Below, in pieces: positions 28,087-38,545 of a DNA stretch of 64,000 nt. The stretch is from Cloeon dipterum (taxonomy: Eukaryota > Arthropoda > Insecta > Ephemeroptera > Baetidae), in assembly GCF_949628265.1 (NCBI RefSeq), contig NC_088787.1:36506844-36570843 (forward strand), in the 5' to 3' direction. The notes beneath the pieces were generated by a model, which was not told where the DNA came from, did not search any database, and saw only the letters and a list, made by a program, of their open reading frames with translations. The translations under genes and the position numbers were made by a program. Positions within the stretch are counted from its first letter, which is position 1. Each line of letters starts with the position of its first letter.

Positions 28087-31000
28087 TTACAGTAGAAATT
28101 CACAGGAAAAGTATTCTGCCATGTCGTAATACTGGTAGGTATACACAATTCGTTTAACAGCTTTTAGAAATTCTTGGTCATCTTCTAGTAGTTTAACTCT
28201 AGCTGGTAAGGTATTGAATATCCTCGCCATCATAATAGTCGGGTTTTGAGCCGACATGGTTAATGAACAAGGTTTTACAAAGAGATCTTTGGTGGAAGAG
28301 TTTGCGGCTGCATGTCTGGTGCATGGGCCAGAAGTGGGTTTGTCGCACGCCAAGGGAAATTTATCTCTTTTCTTGACCAGGAATTTCATACAATCATAAA
28401 TGTGACGATTTTCGCGATAGGATTAAGGGTAATTGTCAAATTTTACCGACTTTATTTGCCCATCCTGAATTTTACATATGTTGTTAGGGATGTTTCATAG
28501 TGTGTAACCTGAAATTTTGAGCAAAAAATTCGGGGGCTCTTTTTGGGAAATCGCGATTTTCGAAAATTGAAAACTTCAGATAGTAAATCCGAAATATCAA
28601 GTTATCTTCGGTCCAGATTGGAATTTTGATAAGATTTTTTCACTTCTAGACGTAAATTTTTAAGTAGAACAAGTTTGCCGTTGGTCAAAATTTTGTAGGT
28701 CAAAGGTCAAGGTCACAAATTCGCATGCCAAATGTTTTGTTAAAAATATCGCAAAATACGCCCCCTCGGATTTTTTTCATGAAAACGTAAAAAATGTAGC
28801 CCTGAATGCGTAGAATCGAATGGTTAAGAGAAATCGATGGGCACTCTCGTAGATCGCGAGATATTTTGAATTTAAGGATTCGTGTCGAGCGTCCGGCACA
28901 ACGACAACATCATCCGCCGATTTTACTTTCGTAATTTACGTCCGAATATGATCTGTAACCCCACATGTTATGCATATGATTACCTAGAAAAATAAACGAG
29001 CTTTCCAGTGGTGTGCTTAAATTTATTTTTGGTATCAAACTTTTCAAGTAATAGCGGCGCGCGAAAAGAAAATATAGATTTTTCAAATATTGACATTTTT
29101 ACAAATCTCAAATCTCGGGTTCTAATCATCAGAATTGCAAAAACTACCCACCGTTGGTCTCGTCTCGACCTACCCTAACCAGCTGAAAGGTTTAGGGGTG
29201 CTTTTACCCCCTACCCCTAAGACGCTACACTTTTTTTACTTTTTTTGAGGGGGTTGAAGTATATAAACTTAGGGGTAGGGGGTAAAAGCACCCCTAAACC
29301 TTTCAGCTGGTTAGGGTAGGTCGAGACGAGTCCAATGGTGGGTAGTTTTTGCAATTCTGATGATTAGAACCCGAGGTTTGAGATTTGCAAAAATGTCAAT
29401 ATTTGAAAATTTTATATTTTCTTTTCGCGCGCCGCTATTACTTGAAAAGTTTGATACCAAAAATAAATTTAAGCACACCACTGGAAAGCTAGTTTATTTT
29501 TCTAGGTAATCATATGCATAACATGTGGAGTTACAGATCATATTCGGACGTAAATTACGAAAGTAAAATCGGTGGATGATTTTGTCGTCGTGCCGGACGC
29601 TCGACACGAATCCTTAAATTCAAAATATCTCGCGATCTACGAGAGTGCCCATCGATTTCTCTTAACCATTCGATTCTACGCATTCAGGGCTACATTTTTT
29701 ACGTTTTCATGAAAAAAATCCGAGGGGGCGTATTTTGCGATATTTTTAACAAAACATTTGGCATGCGAATTTGTGACCTTGACCTTTGACCCACAAAATT
29801 TTGACCAACGGCAAACTTGTTTTACTTAAAAATTAACGTCTAGAGGTGAAAAAATCTTATCAAAATTCCAATCTGGACCGAAGATAAGTTGATATTTCGG
29901 ATTTACTATCTGAAGTTCTCAATTTTCGAAAATCACGATTTCCCAAAAAGAGCCCCCGAATTTTTTGCTCAAAATTTCAGGTTACACACTATGAAACATC
30001 CCTAACAACATATGTAAAATTCAGGATGGGCAAATAAAGTCGGTAAAAATTGACAATTACCCTTAATCCTATCGCGAAAATCGTCATGTACAATGAGTAT
30101 ACCGTAAGAATTTCATATTTAGTGAACAATGGTCGGCATGAGTCAAGGGCAGTATTTTTCCTCCAGTATCTTAGGCCAGCCATTGCCCTTACAACTCTTT
30201 TCTGTGCGGTAAAAACGTTTTTCAGGTACGTAGACCCGCCCCAAATAATAATAGAATAAAAGATATGACTTTGGGCGTACGCAAAATAAATCTGTCTTAA
30301 TACACCATTAGACACTTTGTCTCTTAATTCGGTAAAAAGATACGTCACACTTCTAAGTTTATTGCTGACTAAATCACATTGTTCGTTCCAATTCAAGGTA
30401 TCTGAGATTATAACTCCATGCAATTTACTTATGTTTACAACTTCAATTTGAAAATTGTTAATTTCTATAAGGGGATTTATCACATTTGTCATTTGGGAAA
30501 CATGCATTTGTAGTATCTTAGTCTTACTCGCGTTCAGTGTGAGATGGTTCAGTTTTGTGTACTCAACAATTAGGTCATTTGCTATTTTAGATCTATCGTT
30601 TACTACTTTGTTGCAGGGTCCGTTAATAACGAGACTCGTATCATCCGCGAACAAACATAAAGTGGCAATTACAATATGCAGATCAATGTCATTAGTGTAG
30701 ATATTAAATCCAGTCGGACCTAATGTGGTGCCCTGGGGAATGCCCATGTGAGAAGATATATGTGTCGAGTTCACGTCACGGTATGTGTTATTGTCTTGGT
30801 CTAATACCCGGAGTTGAACAAATTGCTTACGATTTAGTAAAAACGTTTCTAGCCATTTAATTGAGTTATTGCAAAGCCCATATATTTTCAGCTTTTGGAG
30901 AAGGAGTTGCGGGTAAAGAGTCCCGAATGCATTGGAGAAGTCATAGAGGATGACATTCGTCCTCTCTTTAGCGTCAATTGATGTATGTATGTTACTTATG

Positions 31001-32784
31001 AAGTCAAAAAGTGCAGTTACTGTACTTTTTTGCTTCCTAAAGCCATGCTGATTTTGGCTGAAAAGATTATTAACGAAGAAATGGTGGTCGAGTCGGGCTA
31101 GAAATATTTTTTCAAAAATTTTAGACAGTGATGACGTGATTGAAATTGGTCTATAGTTGGAGGGATCGTCTTTTTCTCCTTTTTTGTAAATTGGGACTAT
31201 CTTTGATAGCTTCATATTTTCCGGAAATTTACCTGACACAAGAGATGTATTTATCATGTGGGCGAGTGGATTTACGATAAACAAAGCAATCTTTTTAAGA
31301 ACGTAAACAGAGATGCCATCCCACCCGGCAGAGTGTTTTGTTACTAAGTTAATAATAACACTATAAACTTCCGCGGGGCTAGTTGGAGTTAGATTGAATT
31401 GGTTTGCTATATGCGGATCTCTCATATTGTAAAGGTTTGTGTCTGTACCTTGTGACGGTGGTTTAACAACAAAGTTCGTGTTCAGAGTATTCGCGATTGA
31501 TGTCTGGTTTTTGATTACAGTGTTTCCTAGCCTAAGTGATTCAATTTTGTGTTCATTATTAATTGACTGTGATGATATTTTGACAATATTCCATGCAGTT
31601 TTGCTCTTATTTTTAGAGTTTGCTATCGCTTTGTCATTTTTCTGCTTGATTTCCGAGTTAATGCAAAAGCTAAGATACTTTTTCAATGATTTTAATTCGC
31701 GTTTAAGTTTTTCTTTGTGGTTTTTGTCGGTGACACATTTAATTGACTCGCTCACCTCGCGTAATTCAATTTTAATTCGCTTTGTTGATTCGGATAACAC
31801 AATTTTATTCATTTGGTTTGCTCTGTTGATGTATTTTTTCAAGGGAAATGACAATTCAAAGTATCTCAACAATATAGTCATAAAAGTATCACTCATAGTG
31901 TCAATATCATGTGCCTCATAAACGGATAGCCATGATTCCTTTAGCAGAAGACTTTCGAATTTTTCCCAGTTTTGATCGTTAAATACTCGTTTAAATATAA
32001 AAGTGTCAACTTGTCTGGTTATGGGAACCTTAAGGTTTACGTGAACAGCCTTGTGATCTGAGAATTGGGTGTCTAATATCTCATACGAACTATTTTCAGC
32101 CATGTTTGAGAAAATGTAATCAATTAGGGTTCCAGTTACAAAATTGTTTGGTCGCCTGGTGGCACCTGTGTGGTTAATTAACCGTAGGTCAAAAGATTTG
32201 CAAATTTGAATTAATTTGCGGGAGTGGCTATTAGTTGGTATTATAAAATCGGAAAGGTCGACATTTAGGTCTCCTGCAAGTAGGAAGTTACCGTTACCTC
32301 TATTTTTTTCCTACAAGTCCTGCAGGGTTTCAAAGAACATTTCATGGTTAGTATTTGCATTGGGATTGCTTGGTCTATAAGCTGCAATGACGGTTATTTC
32401 TGAATTGTCAAAAATTAATTTGTTCCCACAGAGTTCAATAATTAAATTGATGGACTTTAACTTAATAGTTTTAACTTTGCAAGTTAAATTATCACTTAAT
32501 AGATTTAATACTCCGCCTCTCTTTTTGGCTCTTGCGTAGTTAGAGATCAGTTTGTATCCTGGTAATTTGAATGAGTTAATTTCACACTTATCCAAGAAGT
32601 GTTCACAAATAATAATAATATCAGGATTGCTTTCAAGGTCATATATAAAATTATAAAAGAGGTTGAAGTTAACGCTGTCATGAAGTCCGTGCGCGTTAAG
32701 CGAAAGTATACTGAGGTTTTTAAAGTTTTGACTTTTTCGATTATAGTTGTTGTCACTGCAAGCAGGATTGTTTGGTGCATTCAC
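28087..32784 (-). pseudogene. LINE ORF2: endonuclease-reverse transcriptase (macrodomain LINE)
   Basis: From ATG 32,784: the endonuclease begins SQNFKNLSILSLNAHGLHD and continues with IIICEHFLDKCEI, then LLAGDLNVDL, GTLIDYIFSN and TQFSDHKAV. The RT has NYRPISITSSLSKIF, QHGFRKQKSTVTALF, YDFSNAFGTL (motif A), IPQGTTLGPTGFNIYTND (motif B) and LFADDTSLV (motif C). The C-terminal domain (QKRVVRAMAGLRYW, MARIFNTLPARVKLL) ends at 28,087. Two lesions exist: an in-frame TAG near 32,311, and a palindromic insertion at 28,403-30,086. Without the insertion and its 2-bp duplication the frame is 1,004 codons long and otherwise open. The 3' end is near 27,960 in an AAACTAAA-rich tail. Jockey/CR1-type; the RT at 3.2-4.8 kb is related. 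Confidence 0.92.
28403..30086. mobile_element. Giant palindrome (foldback element), 1,684 bp
   Basis: The left arm (28,403-29,220) and right arm (29,269-30,086) are reverse complements over 818 bases with only scattered mismatches, around a 48-base spacer containing a T-run. The ends are TGACGATTTTCGCGATAGG. TG dinucleotides flank both sides (28,401-28,402 and 30,087-30,088), and removing one restores the LINE frame, which supports a 2-bp target duplication. No coding region is evident. It looks like a foldback-type non-autonomous DNA element, or an inverted dimer of a smaller repeat that inserted as a unit. Confidence 0.9.
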
Positions 32785-32819
32785 ATTGCTTGATTGATCT
32801 AACTGTCGACTACCGTGGT

Positions 32820-34837
32820 TTAGTTTTTTGGTTGAACTGTTGCTGCTGCTCGTTTCTGGGATCTTGTTCTCAGGAACGGGCTTCCCGTTTTGTCTTGCTT
32901 TGGCGTGCGAACCTCGCTCTCAGCGTGCTCCTCTTCTTCTTTGCCATCATTTGTCTCAACATTGTGGTCGATTAGGCGGCGAGGCATCGGCGTCTTTTTC
33001 CTCTTTGTTCGTTTAGGAGCTGCTTCGCTGAAATGGGGCTCATCGTCAAAGGGGTCATTGCCAGGTGAACCTTTGGCTAAAATGGCCTCAGGGTGTTGTG
33101 AATGAATCTCACCTGACGTTTGCCCTGGGGTGGGGCCAGTCGCGGAAGGAGTGAGAACCCTTGTCGCCCCACAGGTCTCCGTACCGCGACCAGCTGATCC
33201 ACCCGCCGAGGCGACAATAGGGGTGACAGATTTTGGGGCACAGTCTCGCCATGGGGTATAGACATCACCAAATGTTTTTGACTATCGATATAAATCGATA
33301 TATATCGTCTGAAAAAATATCGATGTTAAAATATCGTCCTATATAACCTATGTTAAGCCACAAAAAACATCGATAAAAATCGATAAATATCGTCAGAAAA
33401 AATATCGATGTTAAAAATCGATTTTTATTTGGCCATGTCTAATGGGGTATATGGGGAAGTCTGCAATGTCCTGGTGATGACTTCTGCGGCGGTAGCGAAC
33501 TTGTTGCGCACGTCATTCAATCTTCTCTCCAGGGCCGATATTTTTGGGCTCCGTGTTGGCCAATGAATCGGGGAAGCATTTTCTGAGGCAGCGTCTGAAC
33601 TAATGGCAACCAGGGTAGCCATATGGAGAATTTCTGAACGCTCACCTTGTTTGTCGGCCGCTGGAGGGCTGAGCACAGGATAGGAGGTGGCCCCCTTCGT
33701 TGTGTTCTTCGGCTCGGTTGAATCTATTGTCTTGATGCCCTCCAATCCGTGCTCAGTGAGTCCCTCCTTCCGCGCGGCAGGTTGCTCCTGGACGGCTTCT
33801 GAGTCGCCGTCAAATGCGGGGGCCGTTCTGCAGCGCTGCATCAGTGTCCACTCATCCACCCTGGCAGAGGTGAAAACCTCGTGGGAAGTAGTAGGTTGTA
33901 CGTCGGTCAAGGTGACCGAGTTAGAGCAATTTGAAATGTGCTCACCTGAATTCTCTGCCGCCGGGTGGCTGTACGCAGGTGGAGGAGTGGCCCTCTTAGT
34001 CGTCCCATCTGTTATCTCGGTGGCCTCCGTCCTGCGTACAGTGAGTCCACCTGGGCTGGCGGCATGCTGTGCTCGGGCGGCATCCGGGGCGCCGCTGGTG
34101 TTCGGGGCCACTCGTCGGCTCGGCAGATGAGGATTCCGCCTCTTGTTCGGCCTTTCACAAGGTGAGGTGAAGACCAGGACTTCGGTGTTGCTTCCTGCGA
34201 ATTCTGCCTCAAGGACATCGCGGACCCAGCGCCATCCGAGGTTGTCCAGGCCGGCGCCGATTCTCGGAATGGCTAGAGTGGAGATGTGGTGCTCGGTACA
34301 TTGTCGTGCGAGATCACGGACGGCGGCTTGAAAGTCGTCCGGATGAGGTTTGCACCATGCGGAACGCGGTTTCGTGACTAAGTAATAGACCATCTTGTTG
34401 ATTCCGTCATTGTCGGGGCAGTATCTCAGTGCGGCTGTTTGTCCTGGCTTCTTTTTTAGGGACTTCAGGTGGTTAACATTTCCGAACATTTCTCTGAACG
34501 TGATTGCCAGACCGGCTCCCATCAGAAAATCTGCCCCCACGCAGTGTGCAAGGGCGGCATCCTTCGGGGCGTCCAGGAAAAGGTCGCCGGCTATTTCAAA
34601 GATTTTGGCCTTTTCTGTTCGGCAGGGCTGGTGGCTTGTGCTGGCTGCTCCGGAGTCTTCCCGGGCATCTTGCTGATTAAAAACCGCGCGCTTGATCTGT
34701 TGAAGGTCATCTAGTACCTTTTTCAGGGTAATCCCGATCCAGTGGTGTTGTTGTTCGCTACAGCCGCACCGGCAAGCCGGCCCCGCCTCCATGCCGGTTC
34801 TGGCAGGCTGATATTGCCGGCCGTAGAACACCCTCAT
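32820..34837 (-). CDS. LINE ORF1 with TARG1/OARD1-type macrodomain
   Basis: ATG 34,837 opens a frame with a Cys-rich N-terminus (CRCGC at residues 22-26), a short helical stretch (36-56) and a macrodomain at about 78-227. The macrodomain has EIAGDLFLDAP, LAHCVGADFLMGAGLAITF, YYLVTKPRSAW and IPRIGAGLDNLGW. Lys156 and Asp198 match the two catalytic residues of TARG1/OARD1, enzymes that remove ADP-ribose from acidic side chains and deacylate O-acyl-ADP-ribose. A long Ser/Thr/Pro-rich region follows. The apparent end at 33,425 is an artefact of a MITE: with one target copy kept and the MITE set aside, the frame continues to a basic KRTKRKK tail and a TAA at 32,820 (609 codons including stop). The stop lies 35 bp before the ORF2 ATG, the usual ORF1-ORF2 spacing. 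ORF1 proteins normally bind element RNA; a macrodomain here is unusual. Confidence 0.85.
33259..33441. mobile_element. 183-bp hAT-like MITE rich in ATCGAT
   Basis: The ends are TAGACATCACCAAAT and, inverted, TAGACATGGCCAAAT. A perfect 8-bp target duplication ATGGGGTA flanks it (33,251-33,258 and 33,442-33,449). The interior is made of ATCGATA and AAAAATATCGATGTTAAAA words in both orientations. The 8-bp duplication fits hAT transposition. It interrupts the macrodomain ORF at codon 464-465 and introduces a premature stop. Confidence 0.92.
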
Positions 34838-34903
34838 TTCTCACAAACTCAAGTGGAATTTCGCAGGAGATGGAAAACCCGTATCAAATTGCAGCTCGGA
34901 CCA

Positions 34904-37900
34904 CTATTTACGGCACTTGTTGTCGTCAAAATTGGATTTAGGGAACATTTTTGGCAGAGCGTAGGGACAATCAATGTTTACGCTACTAGCTAGTGCTGCC
35001 AACCACCCTCTGACCCTAAAATCCTCTTCCTTCTCTGGTTCCTCGGTGTCTTCGATAGGGGTTAACTGCAGGTTTTCGCTCGCCATCGGCGAGTCGTTCG
35101 CGGTTAGGGGTACAAATTCTGGGTTGTGCTCAGGCGTGATTGGGTTCTCATTTCGAGTGTTGTCCTCTTTCAGAGACCTCCTTGCGTTTTCCTGACCGAC
35201 CGTAAAGTAAATGGGGCTTCTTAGTTCTCTCTTCAAGATCCTTAAATGACTGGGGTGGAAGAAAAATTCTCTTCCGGTGTTAGGGTCTTGAAGGCCAACG
35301 GTGAGTTTTCCCCATTTCTGGACGACTGAATAGGGTCCTTTCCATCTAGCGTCCATCCGATTCCTGGGTTTCAGATTCTTCACCAGGACTTTATCTCCTA
35401 TTTTGATTTCCTGCATATCCATGTGGAGTTTCCTCTGTGCTTTGTCTCTAGTCGTCTTCCTAGTCCAGAGGTCGGTGCGGTGTGAATCTTCCCTGGCTAA
35501 CTCGAGATCGAACCTTAATAAGTCCAGATAATCCTTGGTGTTTAGCTTAAGCTCTCTGTTCACTATTTCTGGGCGTATTGATGCGTCCCAAGGCCCTTCC
35601 ATTGGAGACCCATACATGAGCTCGTGTGGGGAGAAGCCTAGCGATGTATGTTTACTGGCTCTGACAGCGAGTACTGCAAATGGTAGGAGTTCGTCCCACT
35701 GTTCAGAGGATGGTCCGCTTGTGAAGATGGCCAGGAAGTCTTTTAGAGCTTTATGCATGCTCTCAATGGCATTCGACTGGGGATGGTAAGGTGAGGTGTA
35801 GGCGTGCTTGAACATCAACATGGCACATATGGACTCGAATAACTCTGACTTAAACGAGGCTCCGTTATCCGTCAGAATCCTGTTGATCGTACCGTAGCGG
35901 CAGACCAGAGTGTGAGTGATGGCGATCGATATCTCTTCAGCCTCTTGTGTTTTGAGCGGCACTGCTTCTACGTACCGCGTCCAGGAGTCCATCATAGTCA
36001 GGATGTACCGATTCCCTCTTGTGGTAATAGGGAGCGGCCCCACTACATCAATCATCCATGACTTTCCGACTTGTGATGGTCCTTTAGTGAGCTGAGGTGG
36101 TGGCTTCAGGGTGGTACCTTGCTTCCTCAGCTGACATTGTCGACAGGTGGCGATGTGTTTCAGCAGATCTTTGTGCATTCCCGGCCAGTAAAGTCTGAGT
36201 TTTACTGCCGTCTCAAACTTCTCTCCCTTCCAGTGAGCTCCCCAGAGCGTTTCGTGGAATAGCTCCAGGAGACGATTTTTACAGGTTTGAGGAACGTATA
36301 ATCGTGCTGATCTGGTTCCCCATAAGTACAATAAGCCCCGTTGATCTAGGAAATATGTCCCGTCATCCTTCTCAGGTGTTTGGTCCACTTTCTTCTTCCG
36401 CTTGATGCACTCAGGGTCCTTTAATTGTTCTTCCTTGACCTGCTGAATATCAAATTGAGGCGGCAGGCCTAAGAAAAGAACATGAACATCATTTTCCGGT
36501 GGTGGATCATTATCCGCTGGTCGTGATAGGAAGTCTACCAACGGAATGGTCTTTCCTGGTACGTGGTGCACTAGAAACTGGTATTGTTGTAGTTGAAGCA
36601 CCATCCTAGCGAGTAATGGTTTTAAGGATGCTGACGCCAACAGCCATTTCAAGGAACTATGTTCTGTATATAGGTGAAACAGCCGTCCTTCTAGGTAAAC
36701 TCGGAAGTGCTCAACAGACATTACCACGGCCAGGCACTCTAACTGGCATGCTGAGTACCTGGTCTGCGCACCTGCCAGTTTAGCGCTGTAGAAAGCAACT
36801 GGCTTCCTGACACCTGGGGCTTCTTCTTGTTCAAGGACTCCTACTACTGCTCTGGCGCTGGCGTCAGTGGTCAGGTGAAACTCCTTGTTAAAGTCTGGAA
36901 AAGCTAACGCGGTGTCCATAAGTCCCAAAATCTTGTCAAAAGCAGCCTGGTGTCGTTCTTCCCACTCGAACTTTGGTTTCTTCCCCTTCAACATTTCTGT
37001 TAAAGGTAGCACCACTTCGCTAAACCCTTCGGCGTGCCTCCGATAGAAATTACATGTGGCAACTAATCCCTTAACTTCCTTGATATTGGTGGGTGTTGGC
37101 ATATTCTTGATGGCCTGGAGTTTGTCTGGGTTCGGACGGACTCCATCTTCGCTGAGTAGAAATCCTAGGAAGTGGGCTTCCTTCTTGGCCAACTGGCATT
37201 TTTGTGGGCTGAAGACGATGCCTAGTTCGATGGCTCTGGTCAAAACTTTGGCTAATCTGGTCTTCATTGCGTCCATGTTGGGTGCGTGGATACAGAAGTC
37301 GTCCACGAAGACCTCGACTCCTTTTCCGATCATATCCTGGAATCCCTTCTGAATCCAGTAACTAAATGATGGGGGTCCATTCTTCACACCATAGGGCAAT
37401 CTAGTGAACTGGAATTGGCCTACATGACACGCAAAAGCCGTCTTGTCCTGACTATCCTCCCTCAAGGGTAACTGCCAGAAACCATTGGTTAAATCTAAGA
37501 TTGTGAAGAGTTTGCTACCTCCAAACCGATCCAACACTTCTTGGACGTGAGGATAAGGTCTGATCAGCGTTTTGGTAACTTGGTTTAGGGCCCTGAAGTC
37601 TACGCATGGTCTCCATTTTAGGGTGCCATCAGTACTCTTTTTCCTGACTAGCAGTAGTGGGGCTGACCATTCACTGTTGGACGGCACTATGACTCCCATT
37701 TCTAGCATATCCTGGATGGTATCTTCTATAACTTTCTTCTGGTGGTGTGGGACTCGATACGGGCGTCGTTGGATAGGTTCAGAGCCTTTAGTGTCAATTT
37801 CCACTTCGGCCCCATGATATCTGCCTAAAGTCCTGGATCCATGAGCAAAAGCTGCGCTTTTCCCCAATAAGAGGCGTTGAAGGCCTTTCATCTCCGTCGA

Positions 37901-38545
37901 ATTCTCTAGATGCTCAAAGTTGAAGAGTTTGAGGAACTCAACGCCAGACAGAGTTGCTCCTGGAGGTCTCGGCCATACTTCAGGTTCACGGTATCCTAGC
38001 GGCTTGTGCTTAGTGAGGCAGCTCTTGCACAGCATATACTCTTCATCGTCGACTGGGCGGCTTTCACAGTCAAAGCATGAGATTTCAGGTAGTTGGTCTT
38101 CTGGGATATCCTTTAGGTATGCTATAGAGGCGTCCGGGGGCACTTCTTCTACTTGAATGTCGCGTAAGTGTCGCCCTTTAATTTGTTTCTCTTCTTCCGT
38201 TGTATTGACGCACCATACGTTGACGATTCCGCCCGAGTCTACTACTCCGTACGATGCTGGTACCTTGATTTTCCCTCCTAAATCTACTCCTCGTAACATC
38301 AGCTCAGTGCCAATTGGAGCTGTGACTTTAACTGGAAAGATTGCACTTTCAGAGGGTCGCAGCCTTGGGAGTGGGGCTGGTTTACTGGTTGCTACTACTT
38401 GTATTCGTATAGGTTCAGTCGGATCTTCTACTGGTTCAGTTAGACTAAAGACCTGGCTCCATTCTTCGTCGTCGTTGAAAGTCCTTGGCTGCTGATGTTT
38501 GTAGTACTCCAGATTTAATCTCCCCACGTGAAATCTAAGGTGCAT
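34904..38545 (-). CDS. pol: Ty3/gypsy Pol polyprotein, element 2
   Basis: A 1,213-codon uninterrupted frame. In order: linker with a CFDCESRPVDDEEYMLCKSC zinc-type motif (about residue 155); RT from about 250 (RKKSTDGTLKWRPC, FTILDLTNGFWQLPL, FVDDF at the catalytic site); RNase H (HLTTDASARAVVGV); integrase with an HHCC-type zinc region ending CRQCQLRKQ, then the DDE core (MIDVVGP, LTDNGASF, IESMHKALK); a GPY/F module (RWKGPYSVV); and an acidic tail of about 90 residues. The protein copies the element RNA and inserts the cDNA. The frame joins the protease by a shift near 38,525. It is intact in itself. The tail ends 66 bases before the start of the macrodomain LINE, so its last residues may derive from foreign DNA. 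Confidence 0.93.
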   Translation of the reverse strand: MHLRFHVGRLNLEYYKHQQPRTFNDDEEWSQVFSLTEPVEDPTEPIRIQVVATSKPAPLPRLRPSESAIFPVKVTAPIGTELMLRGVDLGGKIKVPASYGVVDSGGIVNVWCVNTTEEEKQIKGRHLRDIQVEEVPPDASIAYLKDIPEDQLPEISCFDCESRPVDDEEYMLCKSCLTKHKPLGYREPEVWPRPPGATLSGVEFLKLFNFEHLENSTEMKGLQRLLLGKSAAFAHGSRTLGRYHGAEVEIDTKGSEPIQRRPYRVPHHQKKVIEDTIQDMLEMGVIVPSNSEWSAPLLLVRKKSTDGTLKWRPCVDFRALNQVTKTLIRPYPHVQEVLDRFGGSKLFTILDLTNGFWQLPLREDSQDKTAFACHVGQFQFTRLPYGVKNGPPSFSYWIQKGFQDMIGKGVEVFVDDFCIHAPNMDAMKTRLAKVLTRAIELGIVFSPQKCQLAKKEAHFLGFLLSEDGVRPNPDKLQAIKNMPTPTNIKEVKGLVATCNFYRRHAEGFSEVVLPLTEMLKGKKPKFEWEERHQAAFDKILGLMDTALAFPDFNKEFHLTTDASARAVVGVLEQEEAPGVRKPVAFYSAKLAGAQTRYSACQLECLAVVMSVEHFRVYLEGRLFHLYTEHSSLKWLLASASLKPLLARMVLQLQQYQFLVHHVPGKTIPLVDFLSRPADNDPPPENDVHVLFLGLPPQFDIQQVKEEQLKDPECIKRKKKVDQTPEKDDGTYFLDQRGLLYLWGTRSARLYVPQTCKNRLLELFHETLWGAHWKGEKFETAVKLRLYWPGMHKDLLKHIATCRQCQLRKQGTTLKPPPQLTKGPSQVGKSWMIDVVGPLPITTRGNRYILTMMDSWTRYVEAVPLKTQEAEEISIAITHTLVCRYGTINRILTDNGASFKSELFESICAMLMFKHAYTSPYHPQSNAIESMHKALKDFLAIFTSGPSSEQWDELLPFAVLAVRASKHTSLGFSPHELMYGSPMEGPWDASIRPEIVNRELKLNTKDYLDLLRFDLELAREDSHRTDLWTRKTTRDKAQRKLHMDMQEIKIGDKVLVKNLKPRNRMDARWKGPYSVVQKWGKLTVGLQDPNTGREFFFHPSHLRILKRELRSPIYFTVGQENARRSLKEDNTRNENPITPEHNPEFVPLTANDSPMASENLQLTPIEDTEEPEKEEDFRVRGWLAALASSVNIDCPYALPKMFPKSNFDDNKCRK

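Noticed and set aside
29989..30086. C-terminal tail of the LINE RT frame ending near 29,989
   Set aside because: These residues are translation of the palindromic insertion; the true C-terminus resumes at 28,402 and ends at 28,087.
28403..30086. Palindrome as a pure assembly artefact
   Set aside because: Small differences between the arms, a unique spacer, and exact frame restoration of the LINE after removal argue for a real insertion, although long reads are still needed to confirm it.
33687..34130. Plus-strand frame of 147 codons
   Set aside because: Antisense to the Ser/Thr/Pro-rich part of LINE ORF1.
33425..34837. Macrodomain frame as a third (env-position) ORF of the gypsy element
   Set aside because: It directly follows gypsy pol, but after the MITE is discounted it continues in frame to 32,820, 35 bases before the LINE ORF2 start, and no gypsy LTR lies downstream. 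LINE ORF1 is the simpler reading.
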